From Phragmites australis (Eukaryota; Streptophyta; Magnoliopsida; Poales; Poaceae): a DNA stretch of 64,000 nt. A program made the position numbers and the translations under genes. Shown in pieces: positions 23,306 through 37,500 of the stretch. The stretch lies in assembly GCF_958298935.1 (NCBI RefSeq), contig NC_084943.1:382001-446000 (forward strand), in the 5' to 3' direction. Below the pieces are notes generated by a model. The model saw only the letters and a program-made list of their open reading frames with translations, was not told the origin of the DNA and did not search any database. Each line of letters opens with the position of its first letter. The first letter of the stretch is position 1.

Positions 23306-23986
23306 CGCGCGCACTTCACCACGGATTTGGGCTCCGACCGACCCCACCAACAGCTTTCTCGCGCCCATGGATTGATTTCCGTGATCAAATCATCAGCACG
23401 TCACATCACCCGTAGTTAGCAGAATTGTTCAGACGCAGTACACATCTTAGACATGAGTTGAATTGTTACCGAATCTAAAACCGCCACGACAATAACTTGA
23501 AAAACGAAATAAACAGTTATTTTAAAAACACAAGATAACTCGTAGACACATAAATTTACACAATGTTTACTTAAAACTGTGACTATAGAGGACTGAAGTT
23601 ACGAAGCATAAAAGTTGATGAAATCACCAAGACACAGTCACTATTGTGAACCTTTTGAATACTTGGTTGATATTGTTACGCATCCTACTCATCAAAGATA
23701 GATTCAAAATTCCATTACTCTTGGAATTACTTTAAATTATAATGAGCAGAAAAAAGTTTTCATTTATCTGTCCCTGATCGTGATAGGACAGCAGCCCCAT
23801 GTTTCCCTCCACACCATAAACTTGCAACTCCCACTGAAAACTCCAATTTCCCTCCTTTCTCCCACCCCCCTCTTTTCCCTCGTTTTCTTCCCTCCCCTCC
23901 GCCGCCGCCCCACCTCAGATCCGACCTTCCAGTCACTACCTTCCGCCCGCGCGCCGGCCCTCCGATTCGCACGTCCCCCGATCCCC

Positions 23987-26900
23987 ATGGCGGCAGCGGC
24001 CGGCGGTGGGGCCGGCGAGGCCAGGGCGCGGGCGATGCTGCAGCGGCACCAGCCGTTCGCGCCGCCGCCGGGCGACTACCACCACTTCGGCACGGCCGGC
24101 GCCGCAGGCGAGGAGATGGTGGAGGCGGTCATCTTCAGGACGCCAGTGAGTTCGGGGCTGCTGGTGGAGTTGTTGTGCCGAAATTCCTGGTTGTTGGGTT
24201 GGACGTTAGAGGGCGGCAGTTTTTGGTGCCTCCCGAAGGGGAGTTCGTGTGCACCGGCGGACTTGATCGTTTTTAGCAATGCTGAAGCGCGTCGCCTTGG
24301 ATATGATAACGAGCAACCTGGGGTCGATGGGGATGGGTGGGTTTTAATGTAGTGGAGATGAACTGAAATTTTGCTATCTGTGGCGGATTCTGCTGCAAAT
24401 TCCGCAGAGATTTTGCATTATCTTCATTCTGACATTCCTGGAAGAGGTGACCGGACGGAAAGTTTGCTGTGGTTTAGGTGAATGTTGCTAGGATGGAGTA
24501 AGAGAATGTACTAATTCGTTGAAATTTGCTATTTTTTACACGAGGAAATGGTTATGCTTTCACTTGGTGTGTACTCGTACACAGCAAATAGATCAGGTGA
24601 GGAACCACCTGATGAGCGCTTTAATTCCTAAAAAAATGATATTTTTCGGTTGCTCCTGGTATTCGAGATGCACTAGCTAGCTAGAGTGCGATATTGTTCG
24701 CTGTGGAGGTGCTTGGTGATTCTTGCGCCGGTGAATTGATATAGAGTGTGCTGATTTGTATGGCTTTGCCTCCTTTTTTTTACTGGTGGACGGCATAACC
24801 AACTGTTACCTAAATTTGACAAATACTTGTTCAGCCTGTGCATCCTGTAAGATGCAGTGTTTTAAAGGCGCTAGTAAGATGTTGGCGGCAGCTTGAAAAC
24901 CCAGTTCATGCTACACAAGTCTGAAAATTGAGTGCGAACTATGTTATGAACATCAATCATAAGCGGACCACCTCATGCATTGCATTGTGAAAAGAGGCAC
25001 GGGTTTTGAATTCACTGAAAAAGTTACAAAGATTAGAAACCTATGTCTAATTGTCTTTACAATACTATTATCTAATTGAGAGTCTGGCTTGATTTCTTGT
25101 ATAATTTCGCATCCTAACATTGTTCCCAGTAGGTTTTACACTTGTCTGCCTATGGAGACTATTAGGAAGACATTGCATTTTCGTTGTAGTGGTATATAAC
25201 ATGTTTGAGCAACTTTTGCTCATGAATATTAGATCTCAATGCCTTTTGAAGGCATAATAGTATATATGCATGCAATTCCTTATCTAGTACTAATTCTAAC
25301 AAGAATGTTCTGTTTGTAGTTAAAACGGAAACATAACAGAGAAGAAAATGAAGCTGCTGAATCAAATGACTGGATGATGAGCCCTGGATATGCTAATGCA
25401 GCCGGCAGTCCAGTTCCTACACCGCCTTCAGGAAAAGGTTTAAAAACTTCTGCCAAGTCTAAGGTTACCAAGGGCCAAAAATCTTGCCCTCAGACCCCTT
25501 TGTGTTTTGGTGAGTGATGCACATTCAATCGGCCATGAATCTTCCTTGTCTTGGACCAAGTTATTCAATTTAACTGCATATGTTTCCCAGGTTCTCCAGG
25601 CAATCCAGCTACTCCTGTTGGTGGCTGCCGCTATGATAGCTCCCTAGGTGAGAAGAATCAGTCATCAATATTCCTGTTTTGCATCTTAGAATTCAGCAAG
25701 TTTTTTATTAAATGTTGTTAAACAGGTTGATGTTTCCATCAACATTTCCATAGTAGTTTGAACTGATTTTTTTCTTTTTCCTGGTACTATTCTTTTAGGG
25801 CTCTTGACAAAGAAGTTCCTGAACTTGCTAAAAGGAGCACCTGGTGGCATAGTTGATTTGAATAATGCTGCAGAAACACTAGAGGTCGGTGCTTCCTTTT
25901 TGGTATATAGTTCCAAGCACAGCTTTCTTTTGTTAAACATTTACATGTGGAACTTGTTATGCAGGTACAGAAAAGGCGTATATACGACATTACTAATGTT
26001 CTCGAAGGGATAGGGCTGATAGAAAAGAAGCTTAAGAACAATATCCGTTGGAAGTAATTATCCTCTCTATCCATATTTGTGATTGGTGCTTTATGGTCAT
26101 TACTTACTTCACACGGCCTTGTTCCAGAGGAATTGATGACTCTCGACCAGGAGAAGTTAGCGACAATATGTCCATTCTACAGGTGCCATGCTTCATTTCT
26201 CTCTAATTGTGATTAAAATAGTTATTCTCATAAGTTATGGGACTGGGAATGCAGATGCTTAAGTATTGGAACTTTATCTCTAGAAAGTAACTGTTCATTA
26301 TATATGTCATCCACAGGCAGATATTGAAGCTCTCACACTGCAAGAGCACAGTTTGGATGAACGAATAAGGTTAGTCACCAGTTATGTAAAGCTCTTGTTG
26401 TTGTTATTCTTTCACTAAGCATGCTCCTCAATGTTTGTAGCAGTGAAATGAGAGACAGGTTAAGGGAGCTCACTGAAGATGAAAATAACCAAAAGTAACT
26501 AATTACTTTTCCTCAAGATTTGAAAGAGTAACTATATGTTCATCATAATTGCCTTGGATATTCAGGCAGTGCAAGTTTTAGATCTGATTAATGAATCTCT
26601 CTACCTACAGGTGGCTTTATGTTACAGAAGATGACATCAAATATTTGCCCTGCTTTCAGGTCTTTTTCTTTTTGAAGTCTAGTAATTGTTAAATGATCGA
26701 TACTATATATATGAACCAAGTAACTATCAATACACTACAATTTGCAGAATCAAACACTAATCGCTATAAAAGCGCCACATGGTACAACTTTGGAAGTCCC
26801 AGATCCTGATGAGGTTGGTAGTAAAAGCACGCTTGTTTTGCACACTCAGGATCTTAGAAGGATGTTACATTTCGTTAATGAAGGCAGCTTCCGTCTTTAT

Positions 26901-28128
26901 GCAGGTCAATGATTATCCTCAAAGGAGATATAGGATTGTCCTAAGAAGTACTATGGGTCCCATAGACGTGTACCTTGTTAGGTATAAGCTCGTTATTTCC
27001 ACATGTCTGGCACGATGCTAAAAATCATAACTTCAGAATGTTCATCTACAACTTAATATGAAGCCTAACGTTGCTGTATTCATCGATCTTAGTCAATTTG
27101 AGGAGATGAGTGGCATGGAGACTCCTCCAAGGCCCGCACAGACAATAAACATGGATTCTCTAGAGAATCCTAGGACACCGTTGGCTGCAGAATCCAACAA
27201 AGCTTCAGGGATGGAACCAAATATTCAAGAAGGGTTCGCAATACCTCCTGATGCTCCTAGTAGTTCTCAGGACATTGGAGGGATGATGAAGATTGTCCCT
27301 TCGGAGCTTGATGTAAGTTCATTTCCATGCATAATTATTCAAAGAGATGTGCGAAATGAAATCTATTTGTCTAGGATCCTGTTCTTACTGTTTGTAGTAT
27401 GGCTTTCCGCACCTATGCCGATTTCACTTTCTGCTTCAACTGTAGTTGGTCTATGCTTCATCTAATTAAGCAAATAGAAACCGCTTTACTAACTTCACCA
27501 TACCCTTTTTAGGGAATATCAACTTCACTACATCACTCTTGTGATGTACTAATGCCATCTGATCTTCTTGCTGTGCCCCATGTCATTTTCTCCTACTATT
27601 CTTTTGATGATTCAAAGATTGACCTGTTAAGACGACCTATTTGAGTTGGCTATTGATCTATCATCGAACTGATGGATTACGAACCCGTTTTCCTAATATT
27701 GGAAAACGCCCGACCCAAATTCTGTTTTTGATATATGTTATATAGCACATCTGAATTCAATAGCAATTTGTGCAGTTATGTTTATGTAGCTCAAGCACTT
27801 TATAAGGCATTAACCCCTTTTTTTGGCAGACTGATGCAGACTACTGGCTCTTATCGGACACAGGAGTTAGCATTACGGACATGTGGAAGACAGCACGTAT
27901 CCTTCTAACAGTCTGTCTCCCATGTATTTCATATATGCACAAATTCTTATGTAGTATAGCATACGCCATTTTGATGTGAAATCACTAAACCCTTAACTCG
28001 AGAAAACAGCAGAGGTGGAGTGGGACGGGATCGAAAAATTCAACGCGGAGGATTTCCTGGAAGTTAGCACACCTCGACATCAGGACAAACCATCCGACAT
28101 CGTGGATGGCCCTTCCTGCATAAGCTGA
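23987..28128 (+). CDS. E2F: E2F transcription factor (typical E2F with RBR-binding tail)
   Basis: Fourteen exons with consistent GT-AG junctions encode about 445 aa: 23987-24145, 25320-25509, 25591-25647, 25799-25884, 25965-26053, 26128-26182, 26317-26369, 26444-26494, 26611-26659, 26748-26813, 26905-26981, 27093-27312, 27830-27896, 28010-28128. The winged-helix DNA-binding domain starts near residue 129 ([14 protein letters not shown]) and contains [12 protein letters not shown] at 168-179, the E2F signature. A heptad-rich dimerisation segment and marked box ([16 protein letters not shown] to [15 protein letters not shown]) span about 195-310 and would pair with a DP protein. The C-terminal [17 protein letters not shown] (389-405) is the retinoblastoma-related binding region, so this is an E2FA/B-type factor and not an atypical DEL. 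It controls S-phase gene expression in the nucleus. The start was chosen for its ATCCCCATGG context and the Ala/Gly-rich N-terminus seen in grass E2Fs; the frame is open further upstream. Confidence 0.93.
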
Positions 28129-29640
28129 TCTGCTGAATCATGGCAGGAAGTGTACCACTCCTATACCTAGGAATTGTCTGGTTCTTGGTGTGGGCTATCA
28201 GTGGCCGATCGATCAATTCAGTGCAGGGGATGACTGTGATGTACAGATGGATTCAGTACCATGTTAGTAATATTTCTGGACCAAGCAGGCATTCGAACAC
28301 GCTGATCATCAGAACCTAATCAGAGATGGCCCTGGCCCGGTGGCCCCTGGCTGGACTTGACAAGCTGAAGCAGTGTTGTCTCACAACATCAGAGGTGTGC
28401 AAACTAGGAATCTGCCGATGATGCTCGCTGAGATCAGTTGTAAAATAGCCGTTAGTCGTTAATTTCCTTAGTGGATAATAACAGCTATTAACTATTCGTG
28501 TGATATCCGTTGGTGTTCACCGGTGCCATCCCGAGATGGACGGATGCTATAAACAAGCCATGCTCTGCAAGTGACCTGGCGACCTTTGAGTGTCTTTGTA
28601 GACCAGCTCTCTCCATCACCGGGCGATCTCTTGTGATGCATGTCTATCGTGATCTTGGGTATCTGAGTAGTCTCGTGCTCTGCAACTTCACATCAGAAGC
28701 GACTCCATTAGTCCGTTTCGTTTTCTTGCTTGTCACATTAGGCATTCTGGATGACTAGTATTTTCTTTCCCTGGTCGCCATTTGTGCAGATTGTTTAATG
28801 TTGCCTTGCTATTATATAATCGAGTCACGGTCGTTGTCGAATATCCTATGTGAGCGGTGGTAAATGGCACACCAGATCGATCAGTGCCGCGTCAAAGGCT
28901 TATCTGTTTCATCTTTGTCCTGGGGCATGCATGACGTGGTTATGTATAGTCTCAGCTTGGCACCTACTACTGGTCAAATCCAGAGTCCTTGATTAACACG
29001 GGCTATTTTCTGATGGAAATGAATGTCTTGATTAACAGTGGCAGTAGAGCATTAATATTTGGGAGGTGCTAAAAAATCAGGTGCCTGATTTTTGGCCTTC
29101 TCTCAGTCGACGTAGACGGGGGAGACAAGTAAGATCCAAATCAATGCGTCTTCAACCTCCTGATAGCTTTACTTTGATGCCTTTGCCTATCGCCTATCTT
29201 CATCGTTTCTGATGGCGTCCCTGCCAATAGATCTGCATCTATTGTCCTGTTGCGCTAACTTAGTGCGCTGTGACGCCCCGTGCTGATGCTAGCCCACCAT
29301 CGGTCTCCCGCAAACCGGTAGCCTCACCGCCACCACCTCCACCTGACCGGCCTATTTCCTCCGGAGCTCTTCTAAGTTCGACAGCCATGGAGAATCCCTC
29401 AAAAACCATGAAACCCTAAACCCACGCCTTGAAACCTCATCGGAATTTCGCATTCACACTGTCGCATGAAAATTTGCGAGATTTTAGGGAACTAAAATAT
29501 AAGAAGCATGTTAATATTTACACCATCGAATTGCTAAGTTTGATCTACTAGTATTTGATAAGGCTATTTCATTCCCCCACTTTGACTCGTAGATATTTTA
29601 TCCTAAATTCAGTAGGTATAATAATACGCACTTTAACCTT
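28129..29640. other. 3' flank of the E2F gene and spacer
   Basis: The E2F 3' UTR probably extends a few hundred bases past the stop. No further gene is recognised. A short open frame at 28510-28758 has no family features. Confidence 0.35.
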
Positions 29641-29653
29641 GTCCAAAACAGAA

Positions 29654-31718
<2,065 letters not shown>

Positions 31719-31975
31719 CTCCTTCGTCCTAAAATAGATGTTATTTTAATTACGTGTAGTAAAATTTTAAAAATTTTAATCATTAATATACACAAAATTA
31801 TTAGGATTCGATATATGTAAATGATACGAGTGGATCAACTATAGAAAATACTCTGATATTTTTAAAAACTTTAATCATTAATATACAAAAAATTATTAGG
31901 ATTCGACACATGTAAATGATACAAGTGGATTAGCTATAGAAAATACTTTGATATGATTATATGTTTAATAAATTT
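31719..31975. repeat. Partial MITE-like end with a ~100-bp direct duplication
   Basis: TACTCCTTCGTCCTAAAATAG at 31717 has the look of a Stowaway terminus (CTCCnTCnGTCC). It is followed by two near-identical blocks (about 31765-31858 and 31859-31960) containing TTTTAATCATTAATATAC, AAAATTATTAGGATTCGA and GTAAATGATAC. The matching right terminus was not identified, so the element is incomplete or diverged. Confidence 0.45.
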
Positions 31976-32377
31976 TATTAACAAATAATTATAGAAAATA
32001 ATGTTAAAATATATATATTAAAAACCGTATCGATGTTCTAAATGGCAGGTAAAAGAGAATGAGGGTAGTAGTTATTTAATTTGTTTTGAAATGTTCTTTG
32101 CAGTGGCCCCAAACTTGTGATAGAGATGTTTTGGTGTTATCCACCAGTTATTCGTCTTGCTGTGAAATTAGGATTTCTCGGTCGTGAATTGACAGTGTTG
32201 ACTTTTCAACATTTTATTATTTATAATTTATATCGGTTAAACTATACTTTCATGAAATTGTTTCTAAAAACAGACATAGTAAAATAATGTTCACATAGCT
32301 AATCTTAATAGTTTTTAAAATATTAATGATCACAAAAGTAAAAAGAGAATGAAAGGCGTGCAATGTTATCTGCCCTA

Positions 32378-32617
32378 CCCCTCTGTTCTCGTATATAAGT
32401 TTATTTAGGTTTATTCTAAGTAAAACACTTTTATCTTTAATCATCATATAGATTGACAACATAAAGTTAATGTTACTATATTCATCATGAAAAATACATT
32501 TATAATATACAACTCTTTTTAATTAAAATAATATAGTTTATAGCTATTATTAGTCAAAGTGACATATTAAAGACTATGTGAATATCCTAATGGACTTATA
32601 TTTGAGATAGGAGGAAG
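32378..32617. mobile_element. Stowaway-like MITE (240 bp) with TA duplication
   Basis: The left end CCCCTCTGTTCTCGTATATA and the right end ...TATATTTGAGATAGGAGGAAG are imperfect inverted repeats, flanked by TA on both sides (32376-32377 and 32618-32619). The interior is AT-rich and non-coding. Size, TA target and CTCC-type termini fit Tc1/mariner-derived Stowaway elements of grasses. Confidence 0.65.
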
Positions 32618-32699
32618 TATAAAACACCAACAACTTTAAAGGAAATGAGGTATTTCATAGGGGTACTACTTAGTTATGTTAATTAATTATTCTTTACTC

Positions 32700-33270
32700 T
32701 AAAATTGATTACAATGCAGCATTTATGTTTTGCCAGGTTGCCTCCAAAATGCATCTCTATCAAACTACCTACAGCGAAGCATAGGGTAAACTCATGTAAC
32801 TTGCATATTCCACACCCTCAACGTTGCAAGAATTAGACTACAACCTAACAAGTGAGATCCTTTTATCCCTTTGATGGGTGATTGCTCCGAATCTAGCGAT
32901 GGCGGATGACCTCTCTGGTCCGACAATGTCAAGATTCGAAGTTGTTAGCTTCAGATTTTCTCCTCCATCTACTCCGATGGGACAGCGGTCAATGCTCATG
33001 AAAAGACCTAGATACATCCTGATAGCTAGTCCAAGGCATTGGCTCATGCGGCATGACCAACTTTGGAGTCCCTCATCGAGTTGATGCGAGGTTTTAGCTC
33101 CGGAATCGACATCTTTCACATGCGGCGGCTACAAGTTGAAGAAGAAAATGAGGAAACCCTGCTTGGACTTTATTGTAACTTTTGGTTTTTTTGAAGGGTG
33201 TGTCTTGTAAATGGGGATGCAATGTGCTAAGTTTTTAATATAGCTCTCCCTTTCCCCTCAAAAAAGAGAG
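32700..33270. repeat. Possible LINE 3' end fragment
   Basis: The end of this stretch (GTGCTAAGTTTTTAATATAG, then CTCTCC and a CAAAAAA tail near 33220-33265) is similar in style to the 3' UTR and A-rich tail of plant LINEs. Minus- and plus-strand ORFs at 32838-33119 lack recognisable domains. The identification is weak. Confidence 0.25.
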
Positions 33271-33448
33271 AAAACAATAGAAAACCATGGAGGAGGAACG
33301 CAGTTAGCCGCGTGCTGACGTGGATCCAATAATTGTTGCGGGCCCACTCCGCCACCGTGATGATTTTCCACGCCACGTCTTTTATTTCGATGACATGTGG
33401 GCCAGCTTAGCGTCCGACCCACACTTGCGCAGTTTTTTAAAACCGCGC

Positions 33449-33455
33449 TATATAT
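33449..33455 (+). promoter_or_regulatory. TATA box of the 160-aa protein gene
   Basis: TATATAT lies in GCGCTATATATCACGCCC, 130 bp upstream of the ATG at 33579. It sits at the point where AT-rich repeat DNA gives way to a GC-rich, CTCC-rich leader, as expected for a core promoter. Confidence 0.6.
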
Positions 33456-33578
33456 CACGCCCGTGCAAAAAGAAGCAAGAGAATTCTCCTCCTCCTCCTC
33501 CGCTCACTCTCTCTGGCCCGAGGAAGTCGTCGCCGTCGTCGTCTCCTCTCGAGCTTCCTATCTTCGATCGCTTCTGCT

Positions 33579-34061
33579 ATGCCGTCGGCGCCAGCTGTCG
33601 TGCCGGAGTCGCCGTCGCCGTCGCGTCACTGCCGCTGGCCGCTCTCGCCGCTCGCCAACGGCTCCGCGGCCGGCGAGTTCGAGCTGCGGCACTGGCTCAC
33701 GCCCAAGAAGCGGGCGCCGCCGGTGATCGAGATCCCCCACGGCGCCGGCAGCGACGACGACAGCGGCAGCAGCAAAGGTGGCGGCGGTCACGGGTACACC
33801 AGCCTCCGGGACATCCTGTCCTCGCCGGAGTACGCCGCGGCGGGCTCGCCCACGGCCTGCGGCGTCGGCGGCGGCGGCGGCAGCTGCGGGGACATACACA
33901 TGATCCGGCACCCGCTGGTGAAGCACGCGGCTTACGCGTACCTGCAGATGACGCCGTCGGCGCGGGAGGACCCCGGCCGCCGCGATCGGCGCTGGCGGGG
34001 GCCACTCTGCCGCCTCCTGCTCGGCTGCCTCAGCTTCATCGGGGCGCTCTTCCGGCCGTGA
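33579..34061 (+). CDS. Small plant protein of unknown function (160 aa)
   Basis: This intronless, very GC-rich frame starts at MPSAPAVVPESPSPSRHCRW, about 130 bp after a TATA box. Visible features are a Ser/Pro-rich N-terminus (residues 1-30), GEFELRHWLTPKKRAPPVIEIP (32-53), a Gly/Ser/Asp-rich linker (55-72), YTSLRDILSSPEY (73-85), a glycine run, and IHMIRHPLVKHAAYAYLQ (106-123). The protein ends with a basic stretch and a short hydrophobic tail (CRLLLGCLSFIGALF). The SLRDIL and IRHPLVKHAAYAYLQ segments look like conserved blocks separated by low-complexity linkers, so I take it as a real gene. I cannot name its family or function. It converges on the HVA22-like gene, whose coding end is about 490 bp away. 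Confidence 0.7.
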   Translation: MPSAPAVVPESPSPSRHCRWPLSPLANGSAAGEFELRHWLTPKKRAPPVIEIPHGAGSDDDSGSSKGGGGHGYTSLRDILSSPEYAAAGSPTACGVGGGGGSCGDIHMIRHPLVKHAAYAYLQMTPSAREDPGRRDRRWRGPLCRLLLGCLSFIGALFRP

Positions 34062-34552
34062 CTCCTCCGGCGACAGCCTTGCGGTTCTTTGTTGCAATTG
34101 AGTTCATCTTTTTTTCGTCTCTTCCAAGTCTTGTGTGATTAGAATTTTTCGGGCTTTGGTTAAGATGTAATTTGTGTAAATACAGTAATTTGCTAGGATT
34201 AGGCACAAATGAAGATGACATTATAGCAGGAAGAGGAAGAATTACTTAATTGCACACTAACAGCAGCATATTAGTTAGCTTGAAGCTGTATTGATTTTTT
34301 AGTGGACATGAACTAATGAATGGCAATAAAATGAGAAAACCAGAAATGAGCCAGACTGAAATATATTGATGAAAGAAAAAGAAGCCATTTCTATCACCTC
34401 AACCATACTTCACACACATCTGTTCTTCACAATGGTCAGTGGATTTCTGGATTTTTCTATGTACTCTCTTTTTCTCTGACTTTCTTTGATTCATTCATGC
34501 GTTCTATGTACACACAATCATATCCTGAAGTTACTGTACGAGTCTGTTTCCT
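34062..34552. other. Convergent 3' regions of the 160-aa gene and the HVA22-like gene
   Basis: The two genes face each other with about 490 bp between stop codons, so their 3' UTRs lie here and may overlap. Nothing else was recognised. Confidence 0.5.
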
Positions 34553-37500
34553 CTAGGAATGCTTGCCATTCGGCGCTCGCCGGGGCTTGGCGCCGATAGT
34601 GGCGCGCAGCGCCTCGGCTACCACGGCGGCGTCGGGGTTGTCGAAGATGGACTCCTGCGGTGGCGGCGACGGTGGCCGGCGCTTGGTCGCTAAGGGCCTC
34701 CAGCCGGACTTCTTGTTCCTCTGCTGCACAAGAAAACAAAAAGGGCCAGACGTTGTCAATGCCTGTGTGCAGAACCGTCTCCGGTGCATTGCAATCAGTG
34801 CGTCGTGATTCGTGCACATGGAAGCACATGCCAATTCGGTGGATGGAAGCGAATCACGACGCTGCACCGTATACAGGACCGCGTCTACCGACCACGCAAC
34901 AACCAGACGGCACGGTGCATGCTGATTTCACGCGATGACACTACCAGGGACCAGGCTCATCAGGTCCTCATGACAGCCCCAGAAACTTTCTTTCTTTCTT
35001 TTTTCTTCTAAATAAGACAGGAACCAGACATTTCCAGAGCTGTACAGAATTGGTTTGTGGAAGGGGATGAACGGTCAGGTTGTGGCTCTTTGGCTCTTGT
35101 GAAGACATACGCCCACGTTGTGCGCGCGGCTGCTGCTTTCCCTGTTAGATCAGAACCGGTTGCGCGTCACTGTCCGGTGGGCCAGTATTGAATGGTAGCT
35201 GACTGACAACGGCAGGGGCAAGCCATGACTTGTGAGTTTTGAGGTTGGGGAGATGGGGCAAGTCCCTGGCATGCATGGATGGATTGGATAATCCTCGTGT
35301 CTCCTGTCAAAGTGGGGCTGACCGTGGGAGGAGTGAGTTGGCAGGGTTGGGGGACTGCGCTTTCTTTCTACTAATGACTAGTACTTTGTTTGATGCCAGT
35401 TTGAATTTCTTCAGATCAGAGAAACAGGTGGTGTCATGGTTCGTCGAAAACAAAAGGTTGGCCAAAAATTGTGGGAGTTTGTTGGTGAAATTTTAGTAGA
35501 ATTTTGTATTAAAAAAAAAAGAGGCAAACTCCAGTAGAATAGGTAAAGAACTTTGTGCAATTTATTTCCATATGGTCAATGAAAACAGCTATCTGATGGT
35601 AGGGGCTTAAAAACCTGATGGTGACATTTAATGTTAACATGAAACTGAGCACTTCGTTATTGTATAATTGCTACTCACTGATATTAAAATTTGCCCTGAT
35701 GAATATACGTAGCAAGTAGCTCTACTGAATTGATAGTAACCATATTGCAACTTCTTCAGACTGTCTAATGGGTAGGATATGATCTTTACCAAGAAGAAAC
35801 AAATTTATATTAGAAATGCATGGTCAAATTATTTCAGTAAAAACACATCAATTTACTCACAGATCAGGAGGACAAATTTAGTCTCCAAACTTAACCCACA
35901 TGCAGAAAGTTAGTCATGAATGGAGCATGTCATGTGGGAGGCAACGTCTAATATAGTGCATACTAGACTGAGCAGTACTGATGGAGAAAAATGCCATTAC
36001 CTCTGCATTGGATCCTTCAGGTTTGTCAGATACTACATAACGCAGGACATCCATGAAGAATGCCGTTCCTTTGTCCGCGAAATTCTTGACGTAGAAAGAA
36101 AGTAGTTGCCCAGATTTCGCCCTCAGATGCAGTAACCTCTGCTCGATGTTTGGTTCATATTGCATCACTACGGGCCGAACAAAGGTGTCATATACAACAT
36201 CACTTCCCTGCAGAGGCAATCAAGTTAAAGCAGATTTTTACCTAAACAAAGCTATGCTTGTCTGGAGAAGATAAAAGCTGAACGAACTAAAATATTTTCT
36301 TACCTTTGTTTTTGGGTACCACAGGTAGACAAAGAAAGCTAGCTTCATTTCTGAATACATTGGCATCCTGGCATTGATACAGTACCATAGACATGTATAG
36401 ATAAGCGATATATTTTAAAATATAAATGAAAGAAGTAGGGAACGAGAATTGAACTGACCAAGAGATCAGGCTCTCAAACGCTATCACCATGGCCACAATA
36501 ATCCTGGGAACATTCACAAACAGGACAGTTTATAAGGATATGGTAGCCTATCTGATACAGTGATACTTGAACACAATCTGAAGAAGGCATTAATTTTTGT
36601 CCTAGGAAAGAACATAAACAACATTAATCTTGTATGCAGGTGCAGCACTAGTAGTCCATGTAATAAGAAACATGATATAAACATTTGCAGTCATGGATCT
36701 TACCAATCAGAAAGCTATTTCTTTGTTTACTCTACTACAGCATTCGTTTTGTTTTTGTTGTGTGCATCTATAGATTTCTTGAATATTAATGTCTGGTCTA
36801 TTTACTAAGGAAATAAAGCATATGATAAAACCTTACAGTCACTCTATTGTTTTTTAACATAGGTTGTCAGAAAAAATATTTTAACATAATCATTGCTGCT
36901 CACAATCTCACATGAGTAACAGAGCCTTAAATACAACTATCCAACTTAGTTGAATGCTCAAACCACTTGTAAATATTGCCAAAAGTCTCATCATTTGCTC
37001 TGCTAGGGTATTAACTGAAAATCCATTGAAGTAAATGAGCAACCCATGTTCTACCAAATCTTTCATCACTGGAAAATGTTTTTACGTTCAAGTATAAATC
37101 TCCTTGATTTTGATTGTTTAGAACGTACAACATGATTATTGACTATACACGTTAGTACCACAAAGAACTGTCATGAAACAGATTCGCCCCTGCAAGTATA
37201 TGGAGCATGTTCTTTTCATATTTAACTAGCAAGTCAACATTGGACCTCAAATACTATGTTAACAGCACGTGTGGATGGTGATTTTACCACCCCCAACCAA
37301 ACGTGAAGGAACTGAACGTGTTTGCATACTAGATTATAAACATTTTTCAGCTCAATCAACCTTTCCATGTATCAGACAGACACTAGGGAAAGACTCATAT
37401 GGCAACAGCCAAGCATTTCATGTGCATAACAATAATTTTTTTGTCTCTCTTTTGAACCAGTCTGCAATCAATAGGAAGCTTCTTATCTCTTATCTCTTTC

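Noticed and set aside
33558..34138. Overlapping long frames on both strands around the 160-aa gene
   Set aside because: Arg/Pro/Ala-rich products are typical of alternate frames in GC-rich DNA. Only the 33579 frame follows a TATA box at proper distance and has motif-like blocks.
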